DNA of 64,000 nucleotides, taken from Aphelocoma coerulescens. Lineage: Eukaryota; Chordata; Aves; Passeriformes; Corvidae. The stretch's first letter is position 1. Every line of letters starts with the position of its first letter. Location: positions 54,496,214-54,560,213 of the forward strand of contig NC_091017.1 of assembly GCF_041296385.1 (NCBI RefSeq), read 5' to 3'. The notes under the pieces are model-generated. The model was given only the letters and a program-made list of their open reading frames with translations. It was not told the origin of the DNA and did no database searches. The translations under genes and the position numbers were made by a program. Shown in pieces: positions 14,190 to 27,615 of the stretch.

Positions 14190-14478
14190 CAAGGCAGAGA
14201 TGCTCAATTCTTTCTTTGTTTCAGTCTTCACCAGCAAGGTCTTTTAGAGCCCTGTGCCCAGGGAAAAAAGATTCCAGGAGAAGAGCCACTAGCTGTAAAT
14301 AAGCATCTATTTGGGTACTACTTTGAAAAAATTGACATACTCTAGTCTATGGTACCCAATGGAAGACAACCAAGGTGCTGAGAGAGATAAATTACATCCT
14401 TTCAAGGCCGACTTCTATCATTTTGGAAAAGTGATGGAGAATAGAGGAGGTGTCTGACAGCTGGAGAAAGTCATCACC
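14190..14478 (+). mobile_element. CR1 LINE, internal ORF2 fragment, plus strand
   Basis: The plus strand carries sequence typical of CR1 ORF2 between the endonuclease and reverse-transcriptase domains. Examples are TTTCAGTCTTCACCAGCAAG at about 14219-14238, CAAGGTGCTGAGAGAGATAA near 14370 and the GTGATGGAGAATAGAGGAGG / CTGGAGAAAG block at 14430-14470. The frame is broken. The piece comes from well upstream of the element portion found in the neighbouring minus-strand fragment. Confidence 0.75.
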
Positions 14479-17400
14479 ATAAGCCATCAAAATTGTGACT
14501 TAAAGGTGAAAGGCTTCCATTGAAACATTTAAATTTTTTCTCTGATATGCTTATAAATTGCTGTAGAACTTGCTTTTTAGCAAGTAAAATCTTTATAATT
14601 TGTTTATTATTCTAGCATTGATTTAGACATGAGGTGAACATCCTTAGCTGCTGATGTCCAAACTCTCACCTGATGACCTTATTACACTGGTATTTTGTCA
14701 AAGCTTTTTCATATGTTGGTACAAATTTTCTGTGGTCAGATACATCTCTCTAGTTATAACCTTTGCTGTTCCTCACATTCAAGGAAGTGGTATATTTTAG
14801 GAAAATAACAAACTGCATATGTTGAATGCAATTTTTTTCCACAGATTTTTGAATCCTCATATTTTCCCACATTCTTTTATCGGTTTTGCCTGCAACTGAA
14901 GATAGAAGTGTTTTTGTATACTGATATTTACTCATGATCTGCCCATTTATTTAAGAGAAAGGGAAATGATTGAAAATTTGACAGGAAATTGTTTTAATTC
15001 AGAGTCCTGAGATCTTTGTACATTACAACAGTTTGGTAGAGTTCTGAGTCATAGTTCTTTCCAGATCATTCCCTAAATGTAGTTTTGAAACACTCCCTGA
15101 AGAATAATCTTGCATGTGTTTAAAATGAATGTGGTTTCTTTTATTAAAAATGTGTAAAAGTTAAGACACTCCAGCTTTAATCTGTTTTCCCAATATAGCA
15201 TTTATTTGTAGATTATGAGTAATTTTTTAACAATTTCTGATATGTCCCTTTGTGAATGGAAGTGTTCAGTCTCCAAAACATAATTTCAGGGTATTCATAT
15301 GACCATCACTGCAGCTTTTCTTTGGTTTTCATATCTGATGCTACATCCACAAAAGAACTTTTAATTTCATGAACCTCTATATTAAACTAAATTTTTAACT
15401 CAGGGACTAATAACATTTACTCACTACTTAGTACATGAAGAGGCTTGGGAAACTTGTAAAGGGAATCATTGCAACTAGCATGTCAGGATGGAGCAGATAA
15501 AATAGATAAAACAAGGAACTGTGAATGAAGGAAGAATTGATTTTGAGAACTTTAGGACAAGAGATTTGAACATCCATGGCAAATTGGGATTCATTGACTA
15601 AACCTTGAACTTAACTTCTTTCAAAGAGGAACAAGATAAGTCCTTCTGGTTTTGGTGGTGCTCTCCCTTTGCAAAAGTTTATGGGTTATAAAAGAGTGTG
15701 TGTGGGAGATTTGGGAATAGAGAAGTGGGAACCTGGGAAGCACTGGATAGTCTAAAACTGTGTCTAATGAACTGGTTTCTATGGTAGAATTAATGTAGAA
15801 AGTGTCCATTTCAAGATGTTTAATTTAGCTACAACCTAGTGCTGTTAAGATGGTGTGGTGCCAAAACAGAGTTTCCCAAGGAGTTTACCTGAAAAACACC
15901 CTTAGTAATTATGGATGGAAGTTTGTGAATTTCTCTTTGGAATCATTACCTGAATTCTGCTCATGTTCTACCTCCAAAGAATAAAATTCCTTTTACTTTA
16001 AAATTTCTAAACCCTGATTAGAATTCTGTCTTTATACGGTACTTTTATTTGAAGGAAAGCATTTGACTTCCCTTGATTTTGTTTCCAAACTATTTGTAAT
16101 CCTTACTAAGATTTCTAAAAGGAGCATTTTCCTTCAGAGTAGAAGAAAGCAAACTGCTCTGGTTTGTTGATTAGTAATTTGTAGAGAGCAGCAAGAAGCC
16201 ATCACTTACTAAATGTTCATGAATTTTACAGGTCCTTGCAGTTCTTCACTCCACTTTGTGCACTTTCCTATCTTGCGTGGAACTGATAACAGCATTCCAG
16301 AATAAATACCAGTGTTTGCTGACTGCCATTTCTGGTGGCCATCCGTGAGTAAATATTTAATTAAAAATTCCTGCACATCATCATTATGTGTATTATGCAG
16401 TGTGGCACTGTAACAAGGACAGCTACTGCCAAAGACATTGAAGGATGCATATACAAAGTTTATTTTTTGTAAGAAACTTGTCTTCTTTTGGTTCTTCCAT
16501 GTCAACCAAAATGGTGCTGTTTACCAACTGTGTTAAAAAGCTGCTGAAGAGACAGCTTCACATCTGTTCTAAAGTAAACTGAAATTCAAAGATGAAAGAA
16601 AAAACCCCACAATTTATACTGATACTTTTCTATGAACATTTCAAAACAAAGATGTTCCCGGTCACATACAATCATGCATCTACAGAACTTTCTAACATTA
16701 TAGTGCAAATACATACTGTATTCTATGTATATATATATTTATGAGGTACGCTGAGGATGAATAGTCTATATAAGTGACAGGATTCAGAAATTTGAGTTAT
16801 TCTTTTGATATTCCTCTGAAAAATTCAATGAACATAAGTAGAGATCAGCTTAAAATTCCTTTGAAAATTAGAGTACTTTGGGGCTTCAAATGAGATGAGA
16901 AACATTTCTTGGATTTACATAGCAGAAGCCTGCTTCCAAGACAGCTGCAGATATCAAACAGAATATAATTAGGGTGAATTAAATCATTCAAGGGCAATAA
17001 TACCACATTCCCTCAATGAAGAAACAAACTATTTTTAAATAGTTTTCCTAATGAGTTATTTTTCTGTGCTGCTTCTCAAAGATGCCTATTTAGGGACCAT
17101 TTATGTTGCAATATGGTGTGCAGTGCTTTACCCAGAGATCATTTTAAACACTTTGTATTTCTCTGATGAACTTATTTGCAGGATCAATAGAAAATACTTT
17201 AACAGGTAAGGGGGTTTATGGTTGCTATTTTCTTTTCTTGTTATATGAAGGCTATTATAGAGACTCCCTTTGGGATGCTCAGTTTAAAAAATACAGAAAC
17301 ATAGTAATATTTTGTGAGATGCAGTTCTGGTTTTATTCCTTTACGTGGTTTTCAGATTCTTAGGTCAAAAATTTAAAAGGATTTTTCAGGTTCTAAATAA

Positions 17401-20400
17401 CTAAAGAGAGATTTGCAAATCTCTTCAGTGCTTGTGAAATATGAATTCCAGTATAGTGGCCCAAAAAGCAGTACAGAGTAAAAACAGGCAGGTTGAGGAA
17501 ACAGTAAAAAGGGTGTCCCTCATGAACAGTGTAGGGTTTTTGTTGTACACCACGTTGATGTTGTTCAAGGCACAATCTCTGTATGGCTCAATTCTCTGTC
17601 TTTTGCAAAAGGCAGTGTTTGAACTGATGTACTCATATACTCATGTCATCCTCAGCTTTTTTTCTTGATCTTCTCTCACCCTGAAGTTATATCTGCCCCA
17701 CAAGGTGAGCAAAGGGTAGCATGAGAGAAGGATCAAACCTGCTAAGCTCTTGTGCCATCAAATTCTCATTCCAGGTAGCCAGCCTGTTGTAGCTCTGAAC
17801 TGAAATGTCCACCTGGGCTTGGGGCTATATTCAGGACATATGCTGGTGAGCCCAGTTGGGGCACAACCTGCCCCACCAGTACTGGCTCGCAGCCCACAGT
17901 GGGACAGCTAAAAGGCAAGACGAGCACCAAGAGCTTGAGCTTTTCCCCTTCCAGAGCATGGTGCTTGGTTTAAATCCAAGGTGAGAGAAAATATCTGCAT
18001 GGGTTTTGACCCATCCTGAATGACCACGTGCACAGACTCCTACTGAGTCCCCACAAAGCAACCTGTTCCAAGGATCTGGTTTAGCCTGTTTCTCCCAGCA
18101 GCTCAGCTAGAGTGCTGGCATATGTAGTCTGCATCTGTGGGGTTTTCAGGCACTCATGGAAAATGTACCTTTTCCTAACACACAAGTTTCTCAGACAGAA
18201 AACAAAACAGCCCAGCACTTCCCAAGGTGTCCCTTAAAAAGACCATAGTAGGTCAGAGTACAGATCCTTCATTTCCTCAGTCACCTCATCTGCTGTTCAC
18301 TTCGTGTCTGGAAGCACTAAGAGACTAAAACACTTCTCTGTGAGCAGTTAGTACAGATGCATATTCTTAGATATAAATAGCTGGTAAAATTTTACAGAGG
18401 ACAACCTTGAAAAAACAGTGTCTTAAGACAACAGACTTCATGTAATTTCTTATAGTTTGCTTTGCTTTCTTTGATCAAAAAGTTTTACAGAAAGCTGCAG
18501 GGGTAGAAAATTGTGGTTGAACCTTCTTCAATTTTCAGTTTGTACTGTTGCTTCTAAATTGTTTTAATATTTAGGTTATTTGACAGATTCTTAAAATGAC
18601 TGTATGCTTTCTTAGGCTTACCGCAGCTCCCTTTTGGTTACTTTACCTTTCCCTCTCATTTTCCTGTACATCAAAAATGTAACATCAAATAGAAATAGAT
18701 CAACATTAAAAAATTCAGCGTTTTCCTCTCACCTCACCAGAAGATGATCTGAAGATTCAGATCAGCCACTACGTCAGAGTTGTGAGCAGTGAGCAGTATG
18801 TTCACTTGAACATATTCAAGACTTGCTGTTTCACAAGATTATTCCATTGAAAGTATTTTATTTGGAAAATTATTATTTTCAGAACAGTTGGTTTTTTCCT
18901 TCAGTTCCTTGCACATGCCTAGACTGCCGTAGGAGTGAGTCCTACGGTAGGCTACTCAGAAAAACAAATGAGCAATAATTTACCTAGCAGTTCCATTGTA
19001 ACATAGAAAACTGATACTGCTTGACCAGAATTGGCTCTTACTGACGTGTAGTGACCTAAGAGTAATGAATCTGCCTGTGCAAACTCTTCCACAGCTACAT
19101 GTGGAGGCTGATTTCTTTTTTTTTTTCAAGTATTTTTGGCCTGTCTCCATTCATCAAACTCTGTTTGAATTTAAATAAATAATTTTTTTAGGAAAGCTAC
19201 AAAAATCAACCCCCCCTAAGACAAGAAAAGCATTCAGTCAAATCATTTTAGCCACAGAAAGATATCTAAGCTTTATTTAGTAGAAGGCTTTAGGAAATTG
19301 GGAAGAACTACTGAGATGAAAATAAACACAATTCCTTTTTTTCCTGAGCAACATATCGTTGTAGTAGCTGTTGGATAGTAAGAACAAGAATTGCCTTAAA
19401 GAGCTATAGAATATTTCTCACCCTCAGAAATACCCATTTTCATCTAGTTGCATTAATAATACCCTTGTGCAGTGGCACTTGCACTTCACAGGATATATTT
19501 CACCATATCATATTCATACCGGACCAGAGACATTCATGATTCATCTGCACCAGTTTATGTAGATTTTACTTATGTGTGATATTTTCATGATCATTGCATA
19601 AACCAATGGATTATTTCCCATGTCATGGCTAGAATATCACTGTCATTGAAGGCAATAGCTAACACAATAAACCAACAGAGCACAGCTCAGGAAGCAGAGG
19701 GAAATGTCAGAGCAAGGCAATAAAATGGTGCATCTGTGGAGACATAACTATGATCGATACACAGGCTTTCAACAGGGGAGTTTTCATCCTGTGACCTCGC
19801 TGAATGAGAATGGCAGTCTGAAAACCAAAGAGCTGGAAAAAGGCAGATTTTTTTCATTTCTTGAGGGAAGTGACCCCAGAAGTTATATACTTTATGTTCA
19901 GTTTCCAAGCACAGTCAGTCCTAGGTGAGGTATTTTTTTAAGGATATGAGTGACACCTAGTTCCCAAGAAATGCACTGAGGAACACAGGGAAATGGTGGA
20001 AGGCCTAAAAGTCTGATATAAACAGCAATAAAAGGGACAAAGGTTTTTTCCGAAGGGAAAAGTCTGTTCATTCCACACAGCTTCGAATGGACACAATGAG
20101 TAGCTGACTAATAGTAAAGTATTAAATTTTAATGGTGGTATAGTCAGTACTGGGATTCAGATATGTAGCCATTATGAATCCAGCAAGTCTAAAACAGAGC
20201 AAAACTTATGCATATATATGTATAAACACATATATACAATCATACATTAAAATAAAAAGGACAAAGTAGTAGAGAGTTACACTTGCAGCAACTGGAATAA
20301 TAATATTAGAACTTCACTAAACAGCTATTTTCCAGCTTTGTCATATCACATACATTCAGACTGCTTTAGAAGTCACCTCTCCATGGGAGTCAAAATTCAC

Positions 20401-21628
20401 AACAACTGTGGAGAAAGAATGAAAACAATCTAAAGAGCAAAGAAACAGCAAGAGAAAAGAACCCGTAACTTCAGTCATGGTTTTTGCCCAAACTATGTGT
20501 CTGCTTCATACAGTTTTGAAAAAATGTACAGAATTTTTTTGAGATTTGGGAATCAGCGGCAGCACTGTCGCTCCCCCATGTTGTCTTTTTTGTCTTTCCT
20601 TCATTCTCCAGATTCTCTCCTTTCCATATAGATCAAACAGGTCTAAAAATGAACCCAAGGTTTTTATAATTATTCAGATATTCTATAAAGAGGCATAGCC
20701 ACCCTTTCTCCCTTGTGTGCTGCAATTTGTGAAGAGCCCCATCCCAGCACACCAGGTGTGCCCTGGCAGTGCGTGGTGCCTCCAGCTCCACAGCGAAAGG
20801 CAGCCCCTGAGCAACAGCAGATAACAGGTCCTGATGGAGACACACATGTATTAGGGGTGTTGGTGGTGGAGAATTCATTAAAGAAGGGATAGACAGATTT
20901 GTGTATGTTTTAGCTAAAATTAGGATTAAATGTCAGTAGTGTCCGCTTGTCAATCTTTTACTGGATGAATGCATGATATTAGAAATACTTAAAGCCTGTG
21001 TAACTGTTACAATAGGAACACAGGAATTAGGTCAAATCTCCTCATTGTCTTCAACTTTTTAAGGATTACTCAGCTTATTATTTGGAAGAAAAGCAATGTC
21101 AGGACTATAAAATCTTATTATAAGCCATTACACAAATTACCATGCTGTGAAGATAAGGTTTGGCTGATACCTCATTGTTTGCTTTTCAAATAACCCTTCA
21201 TTTCCTGTACCAGATCAGTATGCCAGCATCAGACCTGAGCAAAACCACAATGTTTAAAGAGACCAGTTGTGTTCCTAGATCTAAGTTTGCAATTCACATT
21301 TTTTACTTTTGTTTTTTCCTCTTTCACTCACACTCTCTGAGATTTCTGACATAACCCTTGAGATGAAAGTATTTCTACTAAGTTTATAAATTAGTTATTA
21401 TCTTCACCCAGCTTCACTTCATCAGCTCCAGAAGCTCCTTGAGAGTGGTGTACTGAGAAGTGTATTGCACTAGATTTAGAAATGCCACAGGACACCTTAG
21501 ACTGTGTTTCTGTGCCCATCTGACCAGTCTGCCTAAATTTAATCAGGTTATGCCTCTGCATTTCACAACTGGAGAGAGGAAGGAAGACACTTCAAGTACA
21601 CATAAATCGTGATGCAGCTTTCAATTTC
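14479..21628. other. Unannotated non-coding stretch
   Basis: Seven kilobases without a recognisable gene or transposon. It contains a less AT-rich patch near 17820-18060, a strong short hairpin at 18920-18954 (separate entry), and TA-rich stretches near 16725-16742 and 20208-20240. A second GC-richer patch lies near 20730-20860. Open frames are short and unremarkable. Confidence 0.5.
18920..18954. repeat. Short inverted repeat (hairpin)
   Basis: A near-perfect stem-loop. The core arms CCGTAGGA (18927-18934) and TCCTACGG (18940-18947) pair across the 5-base loop GTGAG. Pairing continues outward through one G-T wobble, two more pairs, one A-G mismatch and three further pairs, about 15 bp in total. 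Each arm holds a CpG. It is too short for a normal microRNA precursor. No flanking transposon ends or T-run terminator were seen. Confidence 0.6.
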
Positions 21629-21925
21629 GTGGATGTCACCAGCAAAGAGACACAAGTCCAGGTAAATGACATCATTTGTTTTTCCCTGATCCACCAGCAC
21701 TGCAACTCCATTTTAGAATGCCACCAAATTTGTCAGTCATGATTTGTCCTTTGTTGAAGCCATGTTGGCTGTCACCAGTCACCTCCTTGTTTTCCATGTG
21801 CCTTAGCATAGTTTCCAGGAGGATTTGCTCTATGATCTTGCGGTGCACAAAGGTGAGACCAGCCTGTAGTTATGCAGATCTTCCTTATTTCCCTTTTTAA
21901 AAATGGGGTTCATAGCTCCCCTTAG
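21629..21925 (-). mobile_element. CR1 LINE, reverse-transcriptase region fragment
   Basis: On the minus strand this encodes a degenerate part of CR1 ORF2, the N-terminal part of the reverse transcriptase. Readable pieces include an NYRLVS-type motif (the usual NYRPVSL), TANMASTK (QHGFTKG region), LTNLVAF and DVIYLDLC, which precedes the first catalytic aspartate region. Frameshifts and stops separate these pieces, so it is a dead internal fragment without either end. The plus-strand frame at 21676-21900 is its antisense shadow. Confidence 0.88.
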
Positions 21926-24900
21926 TTCATTACTTGATTATTGCATTCTTCAAAACATTGCATAATAATTTTTTGGATTATATTTAAATTTATAATCTCA
22001 AAGTTTTTTCTGCTCTAATTCAGGAGATTTTTCTAGGAGAAAACATTTTAAAATTACCACCCCATTTTACTATAATTAGAGATAGAGGACATCTCTGACC
22101 CCCTGGTACCGATTTTAATTAGGTCTCTGCGTGCCAGAGAAAATACAAATGAATAAAATATGCCATTGAAACCATTGAGCCAGAGTGTGCTGGCTGACCC
22201 ACATGACTATGGGACGGTTAGCTAGACATCAGCCCTGGGGAAAATAATGAGAGAGCTCATAAGGGATTCAAAAAATAATGAGTATAAAGGACTGCAATTA
22301 ATATAAGACAAAGAGTAAAAATATAATGCAAGCAATTGACATGCTTTCCTAGAAAATGTATCTTGTCAAATGATTCAGTTTAATTATCTGAGAAAATTAC
22401 AGGTTTGATTATTAGAAGTAATGGCACCAGGCATCTGACATACATGCACCCTGTATTCTGATATTAAAAATAGGGCTGTGCTTCAGATTTTCAAATGCTG
22501 TTCTCAGATGGAATCACCAGGGCATATGGGCAAGGTTCCCCACAGGCTCAGCAACCTTTGACAATTTCTAGTCTTTATTCAGAGGAAATATGAAATAATA
22601 CTTATTTTTAGTTATAAGATGAATAGACCACACTGGGAGTATAATAATTCACCATAAATTCAGAACAGCTGTGCAGATAAATTGGAACATTTAATAATTT
22701 GTTGAGCAAAATGTATGTTTAATGTAGCCAGTTTCAAACTTTCATGTCTGGGAAGACATGACTGCCGTACTGGAGGAGACTGTGAAGGGAAGGAATGAGT
22801 CTAAGATAGATTTGAAAATCTCATGGACCAAAGAAGAGAACATCAACTTCCAAGATGAGGAATGGACAAAAACAGCATAAGACGTTTTTCACTGTACAAA
22901 TAGACAGCAGTAAATAAGTTGAGGAAGGCAATTTCTAGGTATGGAATGGAAAAGATGCAAGTTCTAATGCTGTATTTTAAAAACATGTACAAAGATGAAG
23001 GGTAATTATAACACACACGTACACGCACACCAGTTCCTGAGAAATAGTTTAAAGTAAAAAAAATCAAACTAAAAACCAGGGAATACAAGATCCTAAAGTT
23101 CTTCTTAAACAAAAATCTATGGTTACATATTGACAGTTATTTCTTTATTTGTGACTGCAAATGTGACTAAGCAGTGTACAATATATCGAAAAGAAATGGA
23201 TTCACTATTTTATGTCTTATTCAATGCAACAATTAATTCATGCACAACCAGTAAGTTTAACACCTGTGGAAAAATATATAACCCAAAGGATGCAGGAAAT
23301 GAAATGAAGTCATCTAAGGATTCCTTCCTGACCTCAAAAACGTGACTCGGTATATCAAATTAGCCTCACTGATTGGACCTAGAAAATGCAACTATCCATA
23401 GACACCAAATTAATTTTAGAAAGGAGCTATAATCCCCTTAGTGGGAAGGAAAATGAAATGTAGATAGAATAATTGAAATGACAGAAACAAAATCCATAGC
23501 CTTGTGAATAGCTAAAGAAATTATTAGCAATGCGTATTCTGCCTATTTTCTTGATTTTGCTTTGATTCTTACATTATTTTTATCTAGAAACCGTGGTATA
23601 CTAATATGGATTATTATCTAAGAAAAATTTAGAGATACAGTAATTTATAGAATGCAGGCTTCTGCAGAATGACTATTCAGAGACCAAGTATATTATTTCA
23701 AGAGATAAAAAGAAAACTCATTCAATCCATGTACTCGTCCCGCTTTCTTCTAAGACTATTTTCTTACATGGAAAGAAATAATCTGCCTACTTCAGCTTTG
23801 CTAATACTTATTTTAGTGCATGTATGAGGCAGGTACTCTTTTCCAAGAGTACCAGGTTTAGAGATTTGTTACTTTTTGTGACGGTTTGTTGACATCACTA
23901 AAAAATAATTAACATGGTCAGCTACTAAACAAACATTTAGGATTATGCATCCAAAGCACCCCACTATTGAATTTATTATTAAGAAATGGATTTGCAGTGT
24001 CTCTCTAGGCTCTACCACAAGGGTAAATTATTGTGTGGTTTTGCCTTGTCTTGAGTGCATCACTGTGGCACTTTTTACTATGTTTTCCTTTCTGTCTCAC
24101 TCCAAAGAAAGATGGGATGGTTCCCAGCTGCAGAACTGACAGTGTGCTAGACCCATCCCCAGTCTACCTTACTGATGCATGTCTCCTACCATGCACAAGA
24201 AAAAGATTTTTTGATGGCTGCAATGCACTTTACACATAGCAGATGAATGATTTTAACAGTAGCACCTTCTTGAAACCTACATTAAAAAAACCTCAGGCTG
24301 TCTCTACATGCTTTGATTTTTGTATTTGCTCATTTTTCTTCTCCATATGGATGGTTTTGCTCTTTCCCTCCCTTTCTCCTCTTTTTAAAACACAACATCC
24401 CAGTTAAAGATGTCAATAGGAAAACATGTTCTAATGGAACAGGAAAACAGAGCAAATATAGGTTGTTTACCAATAGTAAATAGTATCTGATATGTACCCT
24501 TTCTGGCATGATTATTCAATTTCTTGGCAGTAGGATTCAATTTCTTGTCACGATTGCAGCTTCCAGTTCTTACCAGCTTTGTCACTCTCAAAAAACCCCA
24601 CAAAAAACAAAAAACAAAAAACCCATACAGCTGAAAAAGATGGAGTGTTTCATAACAGGGGCAGGTATTTCCATCCTTTGAGATGCTCATAGAATGGCTC
24701 ATAGAATAAGAGCCATTACACCATTTTCCATAGCTTACTTCCACTGGCTCTTAGCCTTCTACATTTTAGACTAAATTATGTAGAAGGTCTACGTACTACT
24801 GAGAATCTAAAGGATCAATAAATGCATTAAATTATTATGCAGTGTTGATTTAGAAACAAAATAATAAATGATGTTCATAGAGCATTCATATGAGATAAAA

Positions 24901-25857
24901 AGAGCATTTTCACCTTCAGCTTCTATTTTAATTAAGAATCTTCCATTTTTCTTTAAATATTTTGTTTGTCAGCATAGAAGATGAAGCACTGAGGGAAATG
25001 GAAGTAACATGAATAAGAAGATATAGGAGGGTTAATGTTCTGAAGTATCCCTTCCCATAGCATCCTTAGCATGCTAGAAAAGAGGACTCAAGAACATCTG
25101 GTTTTCTTCCTGAGGATATCTTACCCTTTCACACCTTTCCAGCTTTCAAGTTACTACTGAAAGTAACCTGAAAAATGTAAATCTAACATTTAGTTTATTT
25201 ATTATAAATGTAAGATACTGTTCATTCTTTATTGCTGATCTCCAGGAACAAAAACTCACATGTTTTTCTATTTTTGACAAATGCAAAAAAACCCTATTAT
25301 CAATTTTTTCCATATATACATATTACATTTTATCCATGATGTGCAGCTTCATCAACATCAACATTTGCAAAATGCAGAACTATTTCCATTTACACTGAAA
25401 AAAATGAATCTCCCAGTTCATTGTTGTAAGATTCACTTTAGGAATATAAAGTCAGATTGATGTGTAGCAAATAAATATTATACAAAATTAATTTCTTCAT
25501 GGAATCACATTATGTAAAGCTGCCAAAATTTAATAACTTGTCTCAGTTTGGGTCTTTTGCAACATCCTCATAGACCAGAGCACTACGAACTCTCAATACC
25601 AAAGGAAATACTAATTTAGAATCTTCCAGATAGAGACAGAGGAGGACCATCTTCTGTTTTCAAAAAATGGACATCAGCACATTATTTAAACAGGGAAAAT
25701 TACATTTTTGTCACATTCTATTAAATATTTTAGTTCTTTTGCAATAATGAGATCAGTTTAAAACATAAGATATAAAACTTCAAGGCAACTACAAAATCTA
25801 ATATTTTCAAAATTTTTAATGTAACATTCCATCAATTTTTTTTTCTTAATCTCTCTG

Positions 25858-25883
25858 TTAATTAAGGGTATTGTTAATTAAGG
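25858..25883. repeat. Short direct repeat GTTAATTAAGG
   Basis: The 11-mer GTTAATTAAGG occurs at 25858-25868 and again at 25873-25883, separated by GTAT. Each copy contains the palindrome TTAATTAA, a homeodomain-type core. This is probably a small slippage duplication and no function is shown. Confidence 0.5.
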
Positions 25884-27539
25884 ATACAAGAAAATGACAT
25901 TCAAAAGTGCTAATTGCTTAAAAGCTCTTTAAATAATTATGAAAACCTCCCTGAGAAGCTCAAGAAATGTGTAAAACTGCACCTACCATGGATCTAATTG
26001 ACAGGATCCTCACCTCCTATGGATTGTATTGTGTATCTTAACTAGTGAGTCCTGAACCCCTAAGTCCAAATCACTGCTGTAGGGAATATGTATACAAGAG
26101 CACCTTTTATTTTTTAAACAGCAATTGATTATCAAACTAAAAATATTTTATAAAATAAAGTAAAAATGAGGTTTTTGTTATATTTGGCTTTTCCTGGGAT
26201 TCTGATAATTCTGCAATATAAACAAGCATATATTAAAAAGAATTCCTATAATACATGAGGTGGTTGGCATACCTGAAAATAGGTCTGATACCAACAAATC
26301 CTTTTACCAGACTAATTAAGGGTCAGGGCACCCTGCAGGAAGTAGAAAATTGGAAGCAGTTAGATTTGAAACAGAAGAAATAACAATAAATTATTAATTA
26401 GGCAAGATTTTTCTTTTAATGGTTATGTTTACAAATGAAACCTGTAAACTACAAGTAGAGTGAAATCACAGAGCTATGCCCCAAGTTAAATCTTGTGAAG
26501 AAAATTGCAGATTTTATTTCACAGAATAATAATAGCAAATGCTTACCAGCCAAGGACTATTATCTACTTAGATACACATTGCATAAAAACATCTGAACTG
26601 TCCAAAGGGAACTCTCCTGGCTTTGCCAAAATTTTTGACAGAAGGTCTAGAAAAATGTAATTTTGCAATGTCTGAAAACGCTTTAACTTGTCTCGTTAAC
26701 CCTAACTGGGAAAGCAGGTACTTTAGCAGCACATCCCGCACTTCAGGGTGATTCCAGGACTGTTAGATTAAGGGTCGTTCCATTCTGACACAATGACCTT
26801 CTCCCTGCAATGCGAACAGGGGTGAAGGAGCTGAACATCTTCCATAAAGGCAATGGCTTTCCATGCATGGCATGGAACAAGTTTGCAGCCAGCAAGTACA
26901 ACCAGATCTGGGAGCTGTCAGGCACTCCTGAGGCTCTCAGTATTTATGCCAGCCATGACTTAACATACACTTAGCATTAGTCCTGAACAGTGTTTGTTGC
27001 TTCCAGGCTTACATCAGATACTCTCTCAGTTTGGAAACAGAGTCCCAAGACACCGTCTTTTTGATTAATGTGAAATCTCCACAGTTTTCAGAAATACTTG
27101 AGAGAAGATGTTTTGTTTGTATGAAACAATTAAGCCTAGGTAGCTTCACTTTGCACAAAGCAGGCAGCCCAGTGGCCAGTATTATGCCCCAGGGTTGAAG
27201 GTCAAGCCCTAAGGCCTTTCATTATATTCATTAGACCGTGCTAATTGTCATATATAAAACCCAAGTGGCCATGCTCATCACTGAGGTACAGAACCATGAT
27301 GCTGTAATTAGTGACTGACCCGCCATGTGGAGCAGCTTTTCAGACAGAACAAGTGGTCACTGATCCTCCCCTCCTAGCAGACTTACCCATCCAAGTGAAT
27401 GAGTTGGCCCAAGAAATTTCCAATCAGTTTCTCCATTCTCACCCATCTTTACAACACACTGCAGTCTAGGAATACAATATAAAAAAACCTCTTTGAAGAC
27501 CACTTTGTTTCTCTGTTGATGCTTTTTTGCTTGCTCTCC

Positions 27540-27615
27540 TATTACTATTATTGGAGAAATTAATATTACTATTAATATATTACTATTACTACTATAAATA
27601 TTACTATTAATGGGA
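27540..27615. repeat. Degenerate TTA/CTA trinucleotide repeat
   Basis: A run of TATTACTAT-type units with interruptions. The phrase GGAGAAAT (as TTGGAGAAATTAA and ATGGGAGAAATGC) appears near both ends, at about 27552 and 27611. It is a decayed microsatellite. Confidence 0.7.

Noticed and set aside
24385..24744. 119-codon minus-strand open frame.
   Set aside because: No recognisable domain, and it crosses an A-rich low-complexity run at 24594-24623. Treated as chance.
26785..26973. Small plus-strand open frame with a coding-like feel (contains NKFAASKYNQIWELSG).
   Set aside because: About 60 codons, with an overlapping minus frame, no recognised family and no splice or promoter context. Not supportable as a gene.
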